Assembly (NCBI RefSeq): GCF_023541015.1
Contig: NZ_JALNPR010000001.1
Coordinates: 711,178 to 775,177, forward strand
DNA length: 64,000 nt
Reading direction: 5' to 3'
Source of the DNA: Marivivens donghaensis
GTDB lineage: Bacteria; Pseudomonadota; Alphaproteobacteria; Rhodobacterales; Rhodobacteraceae
Shown: one piece after another, positions 43,841-53,611 of the stretch
How the letters are laid out: every line of letters starts with the position of its first letter
How positions within the stretch are numbered: the stretch's first letter is position 1
Made by a program: the position numbers and the translations under genes
The notes under the pieces: model-generated
What the model saw: the letters and a program-made list of their open reading frames with translations, nothing else
Told to the model about the DNA's origin: nothing
Database searches by the model: none

Positions 43841-45204
43841 TTTGGCTACCCGATTTAACACAAGCCGACGGACCGAAATATCGCGCGATTGAGGTCGCCA
43901 TTCGTCAGGCGGTGCGGGGTGGCACACTAAAATGCGGTGATAAATTACCGCCTGTCCGTGACTTAGCGTGGCAGGCAAAGGTCACACCAGGAACCGTCGC
44001 GCGGGCTTACAAGAACCTTGTCGATGCAGGGTTCCTTGATGCTGCGGTGGGGCGTGGGACATTTGTACCAGAGCAGAAAGTGGTACAATTCGAAGAAGTC
44101 ACCGATATGGGGGCGACTCTGCTTAGTCCGCGACTTCCTGACCTTGGTCAGACAGACCTTATTCGGGACGGGTTTCACAGATACGCCGATACAGCTGCCT
44201 CTGAATTACTGCTTCGCTATCCTGTGCGTCAGAACCATCGGGATGCGCATGTGGCCTTTTATAACGCGAGCAAAGATTTTCCGATTGGCAATTTCACTCC
44301 TGACAACGTGGTTATCACTCACGGCGGTCAGCATTCGATCGTGATGATTTTCCAGACGGTTCTCAAAGGATCCTCGCCCGTCGTGATGGTCGATGAGCTC
44401 ACCTACGCAGGTTTCCGTCGTGCGGCGGAGCTCTGCCGTGCACCCACGGTTTCGGTCGAATGGGACGAGGAGGGGCCTCGGCTCGATAAATTTGAACGGC
44501 TGGTGATCGACCACGGCGTTCAGGTTTACGCGACCTGTTCCGATGTGATGAACCCAACTGCGATGACGACCTCGCTCAAACGGCGCCAAGAGATCGCCGA
44601 GATGTGTCGCCGCTATGGTGTACACATCATTGACGACGACAGCTATCGCAATGGTCCCTTCATCGGACCGAGCTATCGCCAATATGTGCCCGAACTGGCG
44701 TGGTATACGACATCTCCGTCTAAATCGATCTCTGCAGCCCTTCGGATCGGGTTCGTCGTACCGCCCGAAGGACACCTTAACGCGTTTATCCGCTCGGTCA
44801 CGTTTAACTCATTCGGCGTACCAACTGCGATTACCTCGGTTTATGCCTATGTCCAGAACCACCCCGAAATGCCGGCAATTCTGAAATCGACACGCGCACA
44901 CATGGCGGACCGGATGCGCATGGCGCTGAACGTTCTCGGTGGATATAAAGTGCGGTGGCAAGAGAACGTCCCGTTCATCTGGCTCGAGCTCCCTGATGGG
45001 TGGCGCAGCGGTGAATTTTGCCGAAGCTCTGAGGCGCAAGGAATCTTCCTCAAATCCGCCGAAGAATTCGGGCCGCGCGACGGGCGGCGGGTTCAAGCGG
45101 TGCGGATTGCCCTGAACGGAGGAATCGCTATCGAACGGTTTGAGACGGCCCTAAGAGGGCTCAGGGACCTTTTGGACCATCCGCCCGAGAGAATTACGGT
45201 CTAA
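43807..45204 (+). CDS. MocR-type regulator (GntR helix-turn-helix fused to aminotransferase fold)
   Basis: The 465-residue protein has an N-terminal winged helix (KYRAIEVAIRQAVRGGTLKCGDKLPPVRDLAWQAKVTPGTVARAYKNLVDAGF, about 24-77) and a fold-type I aminotransferase domain. In this domain Lys in TTSPSKSISAALRIGFV near residue 305 should bind pyridoxal phosphate. MocR proteins sense amino acids, amines or PLP with this domain. The ligand is unknown here. It is divergent from a DUF1127 gene, with GATACAA repeats between. The start may be the ATG at 43807. Confidence 0.88.
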   Translation: MRVEEYIVTDTIWLPDLTQADGPKYRAIEVAIRQAVRGGTLKCGDKLPPVRDLAWQAKVTPGTVARAYKNLVDAGFLDAAVGRGTFVPEQKVVQFEEVTDMGATLLSPRLPDLGQTDLIRDGFHRYADTAASELLLRYPVRQNHRDAHVAFYNASKDFPIGNFTPDNVVITHGGQHSIVMIFQTVLKGSSPVVMVDELTYAGFRRAAELCRAPTVSVEWDEEGPRLDKFERLVIDHGVQVYATCSDVMNPTAMTTSLKRRQEIAEMCRRYGVHIIDDDSYRNGPFIGPSYRQYVPELAWYTTSPSKSISAALRIGFVVPPEGHLNAFIRSVTFNSFGVPTAITSVYAYVQNHPEMPAILKSTRAHMADRMRMALNVLGGYKVRWQENVPFIWLELPDGWRSGEFCRSSEAQGIFLKSAEEFGPRDGRRVQAVRIALNGGIAIERFETALRGLRDLLDHPPERITV

Positions 45205-45273
45205 ATCGTGGGGTAAAATAATACCTTAATTTTAAGTAACTGATTTTACGTATTTATTTCGTGTAAATTGCTG

Positions 45274-45301
45274 TTGACTGGATTTTCGCGGCCTATATAA
45301 C
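45274..45301 (+). promoter_or_regulatory. Probable sigma-70 promoter of rplM-rpsI
   Basis: TTGACT at 45274-45279 and TATAAC at 45296-45301 are spaced by 16 bases, about 54 bases before rplM. Confidence 0.65.
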
Positions 45302-45354
45302 CCGCCCATCCGAATGAACGGGGCCGTAATGCCCCCAACCAGCAATGGTGTAAT

Positions 45355-45813
45355 ATGAAAACCTTCTCTGCTACTCCGGCAGATATCGATAAAAAATGGA
45401 TCCTGATCGACGCTGAAGGCGTTGTTCTGGGCCGTCTTGCTTCGATCATCGCCATGCGCTTGCGCGGTAAGCACAAGCCGTCCTTCACCCCCCACATGGA
45501 CATGGGTGACAACGTGATCGTTATCAACGCTGACAAAGTTCAGCTGACTGGTAACAAGCGCGAAAAGCCGAACTACTGGCACACTGGCCACCCGGGCGGC
45601 ATCAAGTCCCGCACCACCGGTCAGATCCTCGAGGGTGCACACCCCGAGCGCGTCGTCATGCAAGCTGTTAAGCGCATGCTGCCGGGCAACCGTCTGTCGC
45701 GCAAGCAAATGACCCACCTGCGCGTCTTCGCTGGTGCCGAACACGGCATGGAAGCTCAGAAGCCTGAAGTTCTCGACGTTAAGTCGATGAACAAGAAAAA
45801 CACGAGGGTCTAA
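45355..45813 (+). CDS. rplM: Ribosomal protein L13
   Basis: This 152-residue protein has [54 protein letters not shown] and [16 protein letters not shown], covering the whole L13 fold. L13 is an early assembly protein of the 50S subunit. It forms the conserved pair with rpsI three bases downstream, under a promoter close to consensus. Confidence 0.97.
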   Translation: MKTFSATPADIDKKWILIDAEGVVLGRLASIIAMRLRGKHKPSFTPHMDMGDNVIVINADKVQLTGNKREKPNYWHTGHPGGIKSRTTGQILEGAHPERVVMQAVKRMLPGNRLSRKQMTHLRVFAGAEHGMEAQKPEVLDVKSMNKKNTRV

Positions 45814-45816
45814 TCG

Positions 45817-46296
45817 ATGGCCGATCAAATCAACTCGCTCGAAGATCTCGCAGCAGCCGCTGGCACCGCTGTAGAAGTAGACGCACCGCGTGAACCTGTT
45901 CGTGACGAACTGGGCCGTTCCTACGCAACCGGCAAGCGTAAAGACGCTGTCGCTCGCGTTTGGGTTAAGCCGGGTTCCGGCAAAGTGATCGTAAACGGCA
46001 AAGAAATGGCTGTTTACTTCGCTCGTCCGGTTCTTCAGCTGATCCTGCGTCAGCCGTTCCAGATCGCTGGCGTTGAAGGCCAGTTCGACGTAATGGCAAC
46101 CGTTAAAGGTGGCGGCCTGACGGGTCAGGCTGGCGCTGTTAAGCACGGTATCTCCAAAGCTCTCCAGCTGTACGATCCGTCGCTCCGTGGTGCTCTGAAA
46201 GCTGCTGGCTTCCTGACCCGCGACAGCCGCGTTGTTGAACGTAAGAAATACGGTAAGCGTAAAGCTCGTCGTTCGTTCCAGTTCTCGAAGCGCTAA
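45817..46296 (+). CDS. rpsI: Ribosomal protein S9
   Basis: The 159-residue protein has an alphaproteobacterial N-terminal extension of about 30 residues, then [28 protein letters not shown] and the conserved C-terminus [17 protein letters not shown], whose last Arg reaches the P-site tRNA. A terminator lies 35 bases after the stop. The mobile island begins after that terminator. Confidence 0.97.
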   Translation: MADQINSLEDLAAAAGTAVEVDAPREPVRDELGRSYATGKRKDAVARVWVKPGSGKVIVNGKEMAVYFARPVLQLILRQPFQIAGVEGQFDVMATVKGGGLTGQAGAVKHGISKALQLYDPSLRGALKAAGFLTRDSRVVERKKYGKRKARRSFQFSKR

Positions 46297-46330
46297 GTCA
46301 GCACTTCAATTTTATTACACAAAAACAAAG

Positions 46331-46357
46331 GCTTGCGGGAAATCGCAAGCTTTTTTT
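46331..46357 (+). terminator. Terminator of rplM-rpsI
   Basis: GCTTGCG at 46331-46337 pairs with CGCAAGC at 46344-46350, and seven T residues follow. Confidence 0.92.
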
Positions 46358-46392
46358 GTTGGTAGCAGTTTTATAGCATATGCCTTGCCGCC

Positions 46393-46421
46393 TTGACGTT
46401 CCGAGTTCGCGTTTTTAGCAT
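46393..46421 (+). promoter_or_regulatory. Probable promoter of the island integrase
   Basis: TTGACG at 46393-46398 and TAGCAT at 46416-46421 are separated by 17 bases, 36 bases before the integrase start. Confidence 0.5.
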
Positions 46422-46456
46422 ATCTGTAGCGTTTGAAGGTGATAAGGGGGGCGTTG

Positions 46457-47947
46457 TTGGCTTTCTACGAGAACAAGGTTGAGCACTTCGGTGGTTCGCT
46501 TGTCCTGTTTCAGCGCAACCTTGCGGTGGCGGTTCCGAACGCTGCAAGCCACCGGAAACCTGCGTGGTATATGCGGCTAAAGATCGGTGGCCGTGCCGGT
46601 TACATCACCAGAAGCACGAAGCTGACCAATTACGAAGATGCCTATGAGTTTGCAAAGGGCGAATTGTTTCGGTTGCAGCAAGCTGCGCGTTTAGGTCACA
46701 GCCTGACCGAGTTCACGTTTGAACAACATTGGAACGATTGGTATGACCGAAATATCAAAAACAAAGCTTGGAGTGAAAGCCGCCAGAAGTGGCACAAAAA
46801 TTATGCCGCTCGGTATTTTAGGCCCTATTTTTCGGACAAAGACGGAAAAAGCCTACTCTTGAACGATATCACGCCGACGATAGCGATGAGCTATTGGGAT
46901 TGGCGTATTAGCTATTGGGATACTGACGAAGGCAAACGTCTTCAAGAATACAATCCGAAGCGAAGGGGGGCTAAAACCCGCAAGACTGCTAACGTGAGCC
47001 GCACACCAGCAGTGAAAACCTTGTTGATGGAGCAAAGTGCCCTCAATCAAATTTTTTATGACGCCTTTGAGCGCGGGCGGATGCAGCAAACCTTCAAGAT
47101 GAAGACCCCTTCAAAGCAGCGGGCACCAAACCGACGCGCGGGCTTTGATGCCCTTGAGTATGTGACATTGGTCAGAAACCTTCGTAGCTACAGGGATTGT
47201 GTGGGCCCATTTGCTGATACACGTGTGAATTCTTGGCACAAGTTACAGCGCCACCAGATGTATTATTTCGTCCAATTTCTTGCAAACACTGGACTGCGTG
47301 TAGGAGAAGCGCGGGCTATGTGTTGGGGTGATGTCAAATTTGACGTTGATATAGATGGACGCGATGAAAAGCTTGCAGAAATACGCGTCAGTTCCGCTAC
47401 GAAAAAAGGCCAACAAAGATACGTTCAATCTCAACCAAGTGCCAATCAACACCTGAAGAAATGGCTTGAAATAACCCCCTTCAAGAAAAAATCAGATTTA
47501 GTTTGGTTTGGTCAGATTCAAAAGAATGCGACGAAACCGAAACCATTCCAAGATTTGAATAAGAGTTTTCAGGCAATACTGCGGCGCATTCCTTACCAAG
47601 AAAGAGCCGAGGGGCTGCTGCGCGATGCAGATGGTGGTAAGCGAAGCCTGTATAGCTTACGTCACACCTATGCTACCCTTCGCTTAGAAAAAGGCGATGT
47701 CAGTGTTTATGATTTGAGCCTCAATATGGGCTGCAAGGTTCAGCAGATTGAAAGCCACTACAGCCACGTCGCATCAAGACAACGGCGTCACGAAATTACG
47801 AAAGTCAAGGGTGTGAACCCCAAGGCTAAAACTGAAAGCAAGCCAATGACAAGCTCGGAGCGCCTTCTAAGTCTCTTTGAGAGCGGGAAAATTTCCGAAG
47901 ACGGTTTGCTGAAGTTACTTGAAAGATTTGATGAAAACGGTGCCTGA
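46457..47947 (+). CDS. Tyrosine recombinase/integrase of the island
   Basis: The 496-residue protein has an N-terminal arm- and core-binding region and a C-terminal catalytic domain with Arg281 in TGLRVGEARAM, the box II stretch LYSLRHTYATLRL (Arg402, His403; the first His of HxxR is Tyr) and the nucleophile Tyr435 in IESHYSHV. It resembles phage and island integrases. The start is most likely a TTG at 46457, five bases after AAGGGGGG; other non-ATG starts lie up to 24 bases earlier. It precedes the restriction enzyme by 45 bases and may share its transcript. Confidence 0.88.
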   Translation: MAFYENKVEHFGGSLVLFQRNLAVAVPNAASHRKPAWYMRLKIGGRAGYITRSTKLTNYEDAYEFAKGELFRLQQAARLGHSLTEFTFEQHWNDWYDRNIKNKAWSESRQKWHKNYAARYFRPYFSDKDGKSLLLNDITPTIAMSYWDWRISYWDTDEGKRLQEYNPKRRGAKTRKTANVSRTPAVKTLLMEQSALNQIFYDAFERGRMQQTFKMKTPSKQRAPNRRAGFDALEYVTLVRNLRSYRDCVGPFADTRVNSWHKLQRHQMYYFVQFLANTGLRVGEARAMCWGDVKFDVDIDGRDEKLAEIRVSSATKKGQQRYVQSQPSANQHLKKWLEITPFKKKSDLVWFGQIQKNATKPKPFQDLNKSFQAILRRIPYQERAEGLLRDADGGKRSLYSLRHTYATLRLEKGDVSVYDLSLNMGCKVQQIESHYSHVASRQRRHEITKVKGVNPKAKTESKPMTSSERLLSLFESGKISEDGLLKLLERFDENGA

Positions 47948-47992
47948 TAGACATCGCGCGCTGGGCAAAAAAATGCGTTGGGAGAACGGATA

Positions 47993-50900
47993 TTGGTAAA
48001 CTCTGTAGATGAATTGCTTGCGTCTTACCGTGATGCAGCACTAACCGAACGCGACAAAGGCACGTATTTTGAGCGTCTGTGCGCCGCTTTCCTGACTTCC
48101 GACCCTGTGCAAGCCGAACAGTATGAGGCCGTCTGGCCGTGGGCTGAATGGATCGCGCAAGCTGGGGCTGCTTGGGCTGCGCAGAATGGATGGACTGGCA
48201 AGGACGTTGGGATTGACCTTGTTGCGAAACTGCGGGGCCACGATGGCTATGCAGCCATTCAATGCAAGTTCTACAATCCTCAACATCGGATAGCGCAAGC
48301 CGACTTAGCTGGCTTTATCGCAGTCAGTGACAAAGCGCCTTTTCATCATCGCGTTGTTATGGATTCTACTGTGGTGGAATGGTCAAGCAATGCCGAAGCT
48401 ATGTTGTTGGGCCACGAACGGCACATCATTCGCATTGGGTTGGGTGAACTTCGGGCTTCTCCGATCCAGTGGGGAAGTTTCGCAGCCAAGGGCGAGATCG
48501 TCCTTGCAGCAAAAAAGGAACTGCGTCCGCATCAGCTTGATGCACTGACGGCAGTAAGGGCAGGGCTCGCTGAGAATGATCGTGGCAAGGTCATTATGGC
48601 GTGTGGAACGGGCAAAACGTTCACTTCGTTGAAGATCGCCGAAGACTTGATTGGAGCAGACGGACTTGTTCTGTTCTTGGTTCCATCACTGGCACTGATG
48701 GCCCAGACAGTGCGGGAATGGACTGCCGATACAAAAACCCCTCTGCGTTCCTTCGCCGTGTGCAGTGACACTCAGGTAGGCAAGCGCCGCGTGGCCAAGG
48801 AAGACGTTGCAGAGATTTCCAGCCTTGATCTGGCCTTTCCCGCTACGACCGACGCGGGAAAACTTGCGAACGGGGTAGCTGATCCGTCTGACGGCAAGAT
48901 GACTGTGGTCTTTGCAACATATCAATCTATTCAAGCGGTTTCGGATGCCCAGCGCCTGCACGGTATGCCGTCTTTTGATCTGATTATCTGTGACGAAGCC
49001 CACCGAACCACAGGGGCAACGCTGGATGGGCAAGAAGAAAGTAACTTTGTTCGTGTTCATCGGGATGATGTGATCTCGGGCAAGAAGCGCCTCTATATGA
49101 CCGCAACTCCGCGTATTTTCGGGGATGGCGCGAAAAGCAAAGCTGACGAACTTGGGGTCACGCTTGCGACGATGGATGATGAATCCATCTACGGCCCAAC
49201 CCTGTTCTATCGCGGCTTTGGCTGGGCAGTGCAGGAAGGGCTTCTGACCGATTATAAGGTGATCGTTTTGGCGATGGATGAGGGGCTTGTTGCCAAATCC
49301 GTCCAGAAACGGATGGCCGATCAGGACAGCGACCTTCTACTTGATGATGCTACCAAGATTATCGGATGCTACAAAGCTCTGACGAAGGCCGACATTGCCG
49401 TAGATGTCGGTGCTGACACGCAACCTATGAAACGCGCATTGGCCTTCTGTCGTGACATTGCATCTTCCAAAATGGTGCAAAAAGAATTCGCGGCGGTTGT
49501 TGATGAATTCCTTGGCAATGATCCTTTGATTGAAGCTGACGACGATGCGCCTGCCGATCAACTCCAATGCCAAATCCAGCACGTGGATGGAACCTTCAAT
49601 GCCAAGACACGAGGTGAACTCCTGGATTGGCTCAAAGCTGAACCAGAAGAACAGACCTGCCGTATCCTCACCAATGCCCGTTGTTTGAGCGAAGGCGTGG
49701 ACGTTCCGGCGCTAGATGCCATTATGTTCCTGCACCCGCGCAAGTCGCAGATTGACGTGGTGCAGTCTGTTGGCCGCGTGATGCGGAAAGCCCCGAATAA
49801 GCGGATGGGCTATGTTATCCTTCCCGTGGGGGTGCCTGCCGGTGTGCCACCGGAACAGGCTTTGGCCGATAACGAAAAATACAAAGTCGTTTGGCAGATT
49901 TTGAACGCGCTTCGTGCGCACGATGAACGCTTTGACAGCACCATCAACCAGATTGATCTGGGGCAGGACGTGTCCGACCGTATCCAGATCATCGGCATTT
50001 CCGGCAATCCCGAACAAAGCGAAGAGCTCAAGTCAGTTACGGCTAGTGTAGAGAACCTGCCGACCAAGACCGCCGCAAAACGCACTGGCATCGGCAGCGG
50101 GAGTGCAGCAGGTGACGACGACATCATCATTGAAGGCCCCGTCCAAATGGAACTGGAAGGTTTCGTCATTGATGAATTCGCCCGTGCCATCAAGGCCAAG
50201 ATCGTAAAGAAATGTGGCACCCGTGATTATTGGGAAGACTGGGCCGCGAATATCGCCGAGATTGCCCAAACGCACATCACCCGCATCAATGCCCTGTTAG
50301 AGGCCCCAGAAACGCCCGCACGGGCTGCCTTTGATGCTTTCCTTGAAGAACTACGGGACGATCTGAACGGCGGCATTACCCCCGAGGACGCGGTGGAGAT
50401 GCTTGCACAGCACATCATCACCCGACCCGTGTTTGAGGTGCTCTTTGAAGGCCATCAGTTCACACAAGAAAACCCTGTATCAAGGGCCATTCAAGGTGTT
50501 CTGGGACAATTGGCTGAGGCAAACCTTGATAAGGAAAACCGCGACCTTGAACAGTTCTATGCAAGCGTCAAGGCGCGTGCCCAAGGCATCACTGACCCCA
50601 AGGCCAAGCAAGAACTGATCCGACAGCTTTACGACCGCTTCTTTGCCGTCGCCTTCAAGCGCGTGCAGTCCAAATTGGGCATCGTTTATACCCCTGTTGA
50701 GATCGTGGATTTCATCCTGCATTCGGTAAACGATGTGCTGGAAGATGAGTTTGACCAAACCATCGGGTCAAAGGGGGTTCACATCATAGATCCCTTCACC
50801 GGAACGGGCACGTTCGTGACACGACTCTTGCAGTCTGGCCTAATCCGGCCTGATGAGATGGAGCAAAAGTTCCGACACGAAATCCACGCCAATGAGATCG

Positions 50901-52915
50901 TGCTACTTGCCTACTATATCGCGGCCATCAACATTGAGGCCGTCTTTCACGGTTTGCAGGGTGGCGATGCCTATGTGCCGTTTGAAGGCATCTGCCTGAC
51001 CGACACTTTCCAGATGTATGAGAAGGGCGACTTGATTGCTCAAATTATGCCTGACAACAGCGAACGTCGGAAACGCCAGCGCGAGTTGGATATTCAGGTC
51101 ATCATCGGCAACCCGCCCTATGCAGTGTCACAACACATCAGTTATCCTGAACTGGATGGTAGGATTGCAGCAACCTATGCCGCGCACGGGTCTGCTACGA
51201 ACAAGAACGCCCTTTATGACAGTTACATCCGCGCCATACGCTGGGGTAGTGACCGGCTCGGGGAAAGTGGTGTTCTGGCCTATGTCACCAATGGTGGATG
51301 GGTGGATGCAAACACTGCGGACGGCTTGCGAAAGTGCTTTGCGGACGAATTCACCAAAATCTACGTGTTCCACCTTCGTGGCAATGCCCGCACGTCTGGG
51401 GAACAGCGTCGGAAAGAAAGTGGTAACGTATTCGGGGAGGGAAGCCGAGCGCCTGTTGCTGTGACACTGTTCATCAAGAACCCTGAATCGGCCCAGCGGG
51501 GCGAAATCCTTTTCCACGACATTGGCGACTACCTGTCACAGCAGGACAAGCTGAACATCATTCGTGGCTTTGGCAGCATCCGAGGCATCACGGCCAAGAA
51601 CGGCTGGCAAACCATTGAACCTGATGAATACGGAGATTGGTTGAAGCAGCGCGATGGCAGTTTTGCAGAATACATCGCAATCGGTGACAAAAAGAGCGAT
51701 CAGCCGGTTCTGTTTGAGAACTATTCGGCTGGCCTGAAAACCCAGAGAGATGCGTGGTGCTTCAACTCATCGCGGGATGCTTTGGAAGGCAACATTGCCC
51801 GCACAGTGGAATATTATAACCACCAGCTTGATGCCTATCGTGATGCCAAGGCCGTAAATCCAACGATAGAACCGGATGAGTTCACCAAGGATGCAGGGCG
51901 CGATATTTCGTGGACTCGCGCCCTGCGTAACGACTTTGGCAGGCAAAAGCCGCTTGCTGTAGAAGATGGCACTTATGTAACCGCGCTATATCGTCCCTTC
52001 TTCAAGCAATGGCTCTATTTTGGCCGCCGCTTGAACGAAATGGTCTATCAAATCCCCCGGATTTTTCCTGAGGCTGGGATTGAGAACAGGGTTATTGCTG
52101 TTGTGGGTGCAGGTGGTGGGCGCGAGTTCACGGCCTTGATGTCAGGAACACTGCCAGATTTAGAGCTTATGAGGGCAAGTCAGTGTTTTCCGCTAAAGCT
52201 CTATGAACGAGCGGATACATCTGAACCAGATGATCTGTTTGCAGTTCAAGACGCTACAAGCGGCTTTACAGTTCGTGACGGTATAACCGATGCGGGTCTG
52301 AAACACTTCCAAGCCGCTTACCCGACCGAAACCATCACTAAAGAAGACCTGTTCTACTATGTCTATGGCTTGCTGCATTCGGATGACTACCGCGACCGCT
52401 TTGCCGACAGCCTGTTGAAAGAACTGCCCCGTATTCCGACAGTCAAGAAGGTAGAAGATTTCTGGGCATTTGTGGGCGCTGGGCGCAAGCTGGGCGACTT
52501 GCACGTCAACTATGAAACAGCCGCCCCTTATCCAGTTGTAGTGGCCCAAGGCGACCTACGCCTTGCCACCATTCCCGACCCCGAAGCGTTTTTCCGCGTC
52601 ACCAAAATGCGTTTTGCTGGCTCGGGCAAAAGCAAGGACCGCACCAGCATTATCTACAACAGCAACATCACCATCACGAACATTCCCGAAGAAGCCTATG
52701 ACTATGTGGTCAACGGCAAGCCTGCGATTGAATGGGTGATGGAGCGTCAAGCCGTAAACGAGGACAAGAAAAGTGGCATCGTGAACGACGCCAACCGCTA
52801 CGCCACCGAAACCATCGGCGATCCCCGTTACCCCTTTGACCTGCTTTGCCGCGTCATTACGGTGAGCGTTGAGACTATGAAGATCGTAAATGGACTGCCC
52901 CCGTTGGATATTTGA
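47993..52915 (+). CDS. Single-polypeptide Type ISP restriction-modification enzyme
   Basis: About 1640 residues hold every function of a DNA restriction system. In order: an Mrr-like nuclease with Asp75 and QCK (residues 90-92) in GIDLVAK...AAIQCKFY; a superfamily 2 translocase with Walker A ACGTGKT near 204-210, DEAH near 333-336, TATPRIFGD and VGRVMRKAPNKR; a helical coupler around 760-900; an N6-adenine methyltransferase with DPFTGTGTF near 932 and NPPY near 1040; and a C-terminal target-recognition region. This order and size match LlaGI and LlaBIII. One chain modifies self DNA on one strand and cuts foreign DNA after translocation. The probable start is a TTG eight bases after GGGAG. The target sequence is unknown. 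Confidence 0.88.
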   Translation: MVNSVDELLASYRDAALTERDKGTYFERLCAAFLTSDPVQAEQYEAVWPWAEWIAQAGAAWAAQNGWTGKDVGIDLVAKLRGHDGYAAIQCKFYNPQHRIAQADLAGFIAVSDKAPFHHRVVMDSTVVEWSSNAEAMLLGHERHIIRIGLGELRASPIQWGSFAAKGEIVLAAKKELRPHQLDALTAVRAGLAENDRGKVIMACGTGKTFTSLKIAEDLIGADGLVLFLVPSLALMAQTVREWTADTKTPLRSFAVCSDTQVGKRRVAKEDVAEISSLDLAFPATTDAGKLANGVADPSDGKMTVVFATYQSIQAVSDAQRLHGMPSFDLIICDEAHRTTGATLDGQEESNFVRVHRDDVISGKKRLYMTATPRIFGDGAKSKADELGVTLATMDDESIYGPTLFYRGFGWAVQEGLLTDYKVIVLAMDEGLVAKSVQKRMADQDSDLLLDDATKIIGCYKALTKADIAVDVGADTQPMKRALAFCRDIASSKMVQKEFAAVVDEFLGNDPLIEADDDAPADQLQCQIQHVDGTFNAKTRGELLDWLKAEPEEQTCRILTNARCLSEGVDVPALDAIMFLHPRKSQIDVVQSVGRVMRKAPNKRMGYVILPVGVPAGVPPEQALADNEKYKVVWQILNALRAHDERFDSTINQIDLGQDVSDRIQIIGISGNPEQSEELKSVTASVENLPTKTAAKRTGIGSGSAAGDDDIIIEGPVQMELEGFVIDEFARAIKAKIVKKCGTRDYWEDWAANIAEIAQTHITRINALLEAPETPARAAFDAFLEELRDDLNGGITPEDAVEMLAQHIITRPVFEVLFEGHQFTQENPVSRAIQGVLGQLAEANLDKENRDLEQFYASVKARAQGITDPKAKQELIRQLYDRFFAVAFKRVQSKLGIVYTPVEIVDFILHSVNDVLEDEFDQTIGSKGVHIIDPFTGTGTFVTRLLQSGLIRPDEMEQKFRHEIHANEIVLLAYYIAAINIEAVFHGLQGGDAYVPFEGICLTDTFQMYEKGDLIAQIMPDNSERRKRQRELDIQVIIGNPPYAVSQHISYPELDGRIAATYAAHGSATNKNALYDSYIRAIRWGSDRLGESGVLAYVTNGGWVDANTADGLRKCFADEFTKIYVFHLRGNARTSGEQRRKESGNVFGEGSRAPVAVTLFIKNPESAQRGEILFHDIGDYLSQQDKLNIIRGFGSIRGITAKNGWQTIEPDEYGDWLKQRDGSFAEYIAIGDKKSDQPVLFENYSAGLKTQRDAWCFNSSRDALEGNIARTVEYYNHQLDAYRDAKAVNPTIEPDEFTKDAGRDISWTRALRNDFGRQKPLAVEDGTYVTALYRPFFKQWLYFGRRLNEMVYQIPRIFPEAGIENRVIAVVGAGGGREFTALMSGTLPDLELMRASQCFPLKLYERADTSEPDDLFAVQDATSGFTVRDGITDAGLKHFQAAYPTETITKEDLFYYVYGLLHSDDYRDRFADSLLKELPRIPTVKKVEDFWAFVGAGRKLGDLHVNYETAAPYPVVVAQGDLRLATIPDPEAFFRVTKMRFAGSGKSKDRTSIIYNSNITITNIPEEAYDYVVNGKPAIEWVMERQAVNEDKKSGIVNDANRYATETIGDPRYPFDLLCRVITVSVETMKIVNGLPPLDI

Positions 52916-52960
52916 TCCAATTCACCAAGCCCAGCGCAAACGAGAAATGCCCCTTTTGGG

Positions 52961-53001
52961 TGGAGCGGTCAATTCGTGGGTGTCCCATTATTCTCGCCGC
53001 G
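52961..53001 (+). repeat. Imperfect direct repeat, left copy
   Basis: This 41-base segment shares TGGAGCGG, GTGGG, GTCCCA and CTCGCCGC, in the same order and spacing, with 53474-53513. Both copies contain a GTGGG/CCCA inverted pair. Together they bracket the small minus-strand gene at 53011-53349. Confidence 0.55.
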
Positions 53002-53010
53002 CTTGGCGGG

Positions 53011-53349
53011 TTAGTTCTTGGATTGAAAGATAGTTTCAGCGGACATCAAAAGTGCGATGTTGCCGTCTTTCTCGTAGATAGCACCACTACCTTCTGCTGG
53101 GGCAAGGTCACCTTTCACTTCTAACATTTTGAGATGCCTATTTTTACGATGAACGAAGATTGCCCCGTATTCACCAGGTCCTTGAAACACTTCTATGTTC
53201 GCCCTCTTCAATTTCTTTAACACTTGAAGCTTTTGTTCCACATTTTCAAATGGTGCCCAGAACTGGTCACTGATAACCATACCCTTGTTTGGAGCGGTCA
53301 TCATTTTTGCCCAATTAAAGGCGATGCGGCGATTTTCTCTGCTAATCAT
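53011..53349 (-). CDS. Unrecognised 112-residue protein
   Basis: I do not recognise this protein. It is soluble and basic at the start (MISRENRRIAFNWAKMM), has a lysine-rich helix (ENVEQKLQVLKKLKRANIEV, about 42-61) and a C-terminal part likely to be beta-rich (GEYGAIFVHRKNRHLKMLEVKGDL). The ATG at 53349 follows GAGGAAAACG; the frame is open 11 codons earlier without a site. It is the only gene on the minus strand in its stretch and is bracketed by imperfect 40-base repeats. It could act with the restriction enzyme, as an antirestriction or control protein, or be unrelated cargo. Confidence 0.5.
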   Translation of the reverse strand: MISRENRRIAFNWAKMMTAPNKGMVISDQFWAPFENVEQKLQVLKKLKRANIEVFQGPGEYGAIFVHRKNRHLKMLEVKGDLAPAEGSGAIYEKDGNIALLMSAETIFQSKN

Positions 53350-53473
53350 TCGTTTTCCTCTCTGTGTTGGTGGGGCAGACAACGCCCTGTTGTTCCGTGG
53401 AAGGCGTCATTTCCGCCACGCTGACAGTCGGTTTGGGGCATTCCCATAGTACCGATTTGATTTCTTGGATTTG

Positions 53474-53513
53474 GTGGAGCGGGCGTTTGTGGGGGTCCCA
53501 CTCATCTCGCCGC
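53474..53513 (+). repeat. Imperfect direct repeat, right copy
   Basis: This copy matches 52961-53001 in about three-quarters of positions with one gap. It lies in a 260-base gap between two unrecognised genes that otherwise holds a promoter-like AT-rich stretch. Confidence 0.55.
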
Positions 53514-53611
53514 TACAAGATCAATATATTATAAAAATACTAATAGGTCAAAATCACTCATAACGGTTCCGCTAGACTTGTTAGTTTTTTGACTTTTGGT
53601 ATGCTGTTACA

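Noticed and set aside
52961..53513. The two 40-base repeats as decayed tRNA genes
   Set aside because: They contain an acceptor-like end but no T-arm GTTCGA or anticodon stem.
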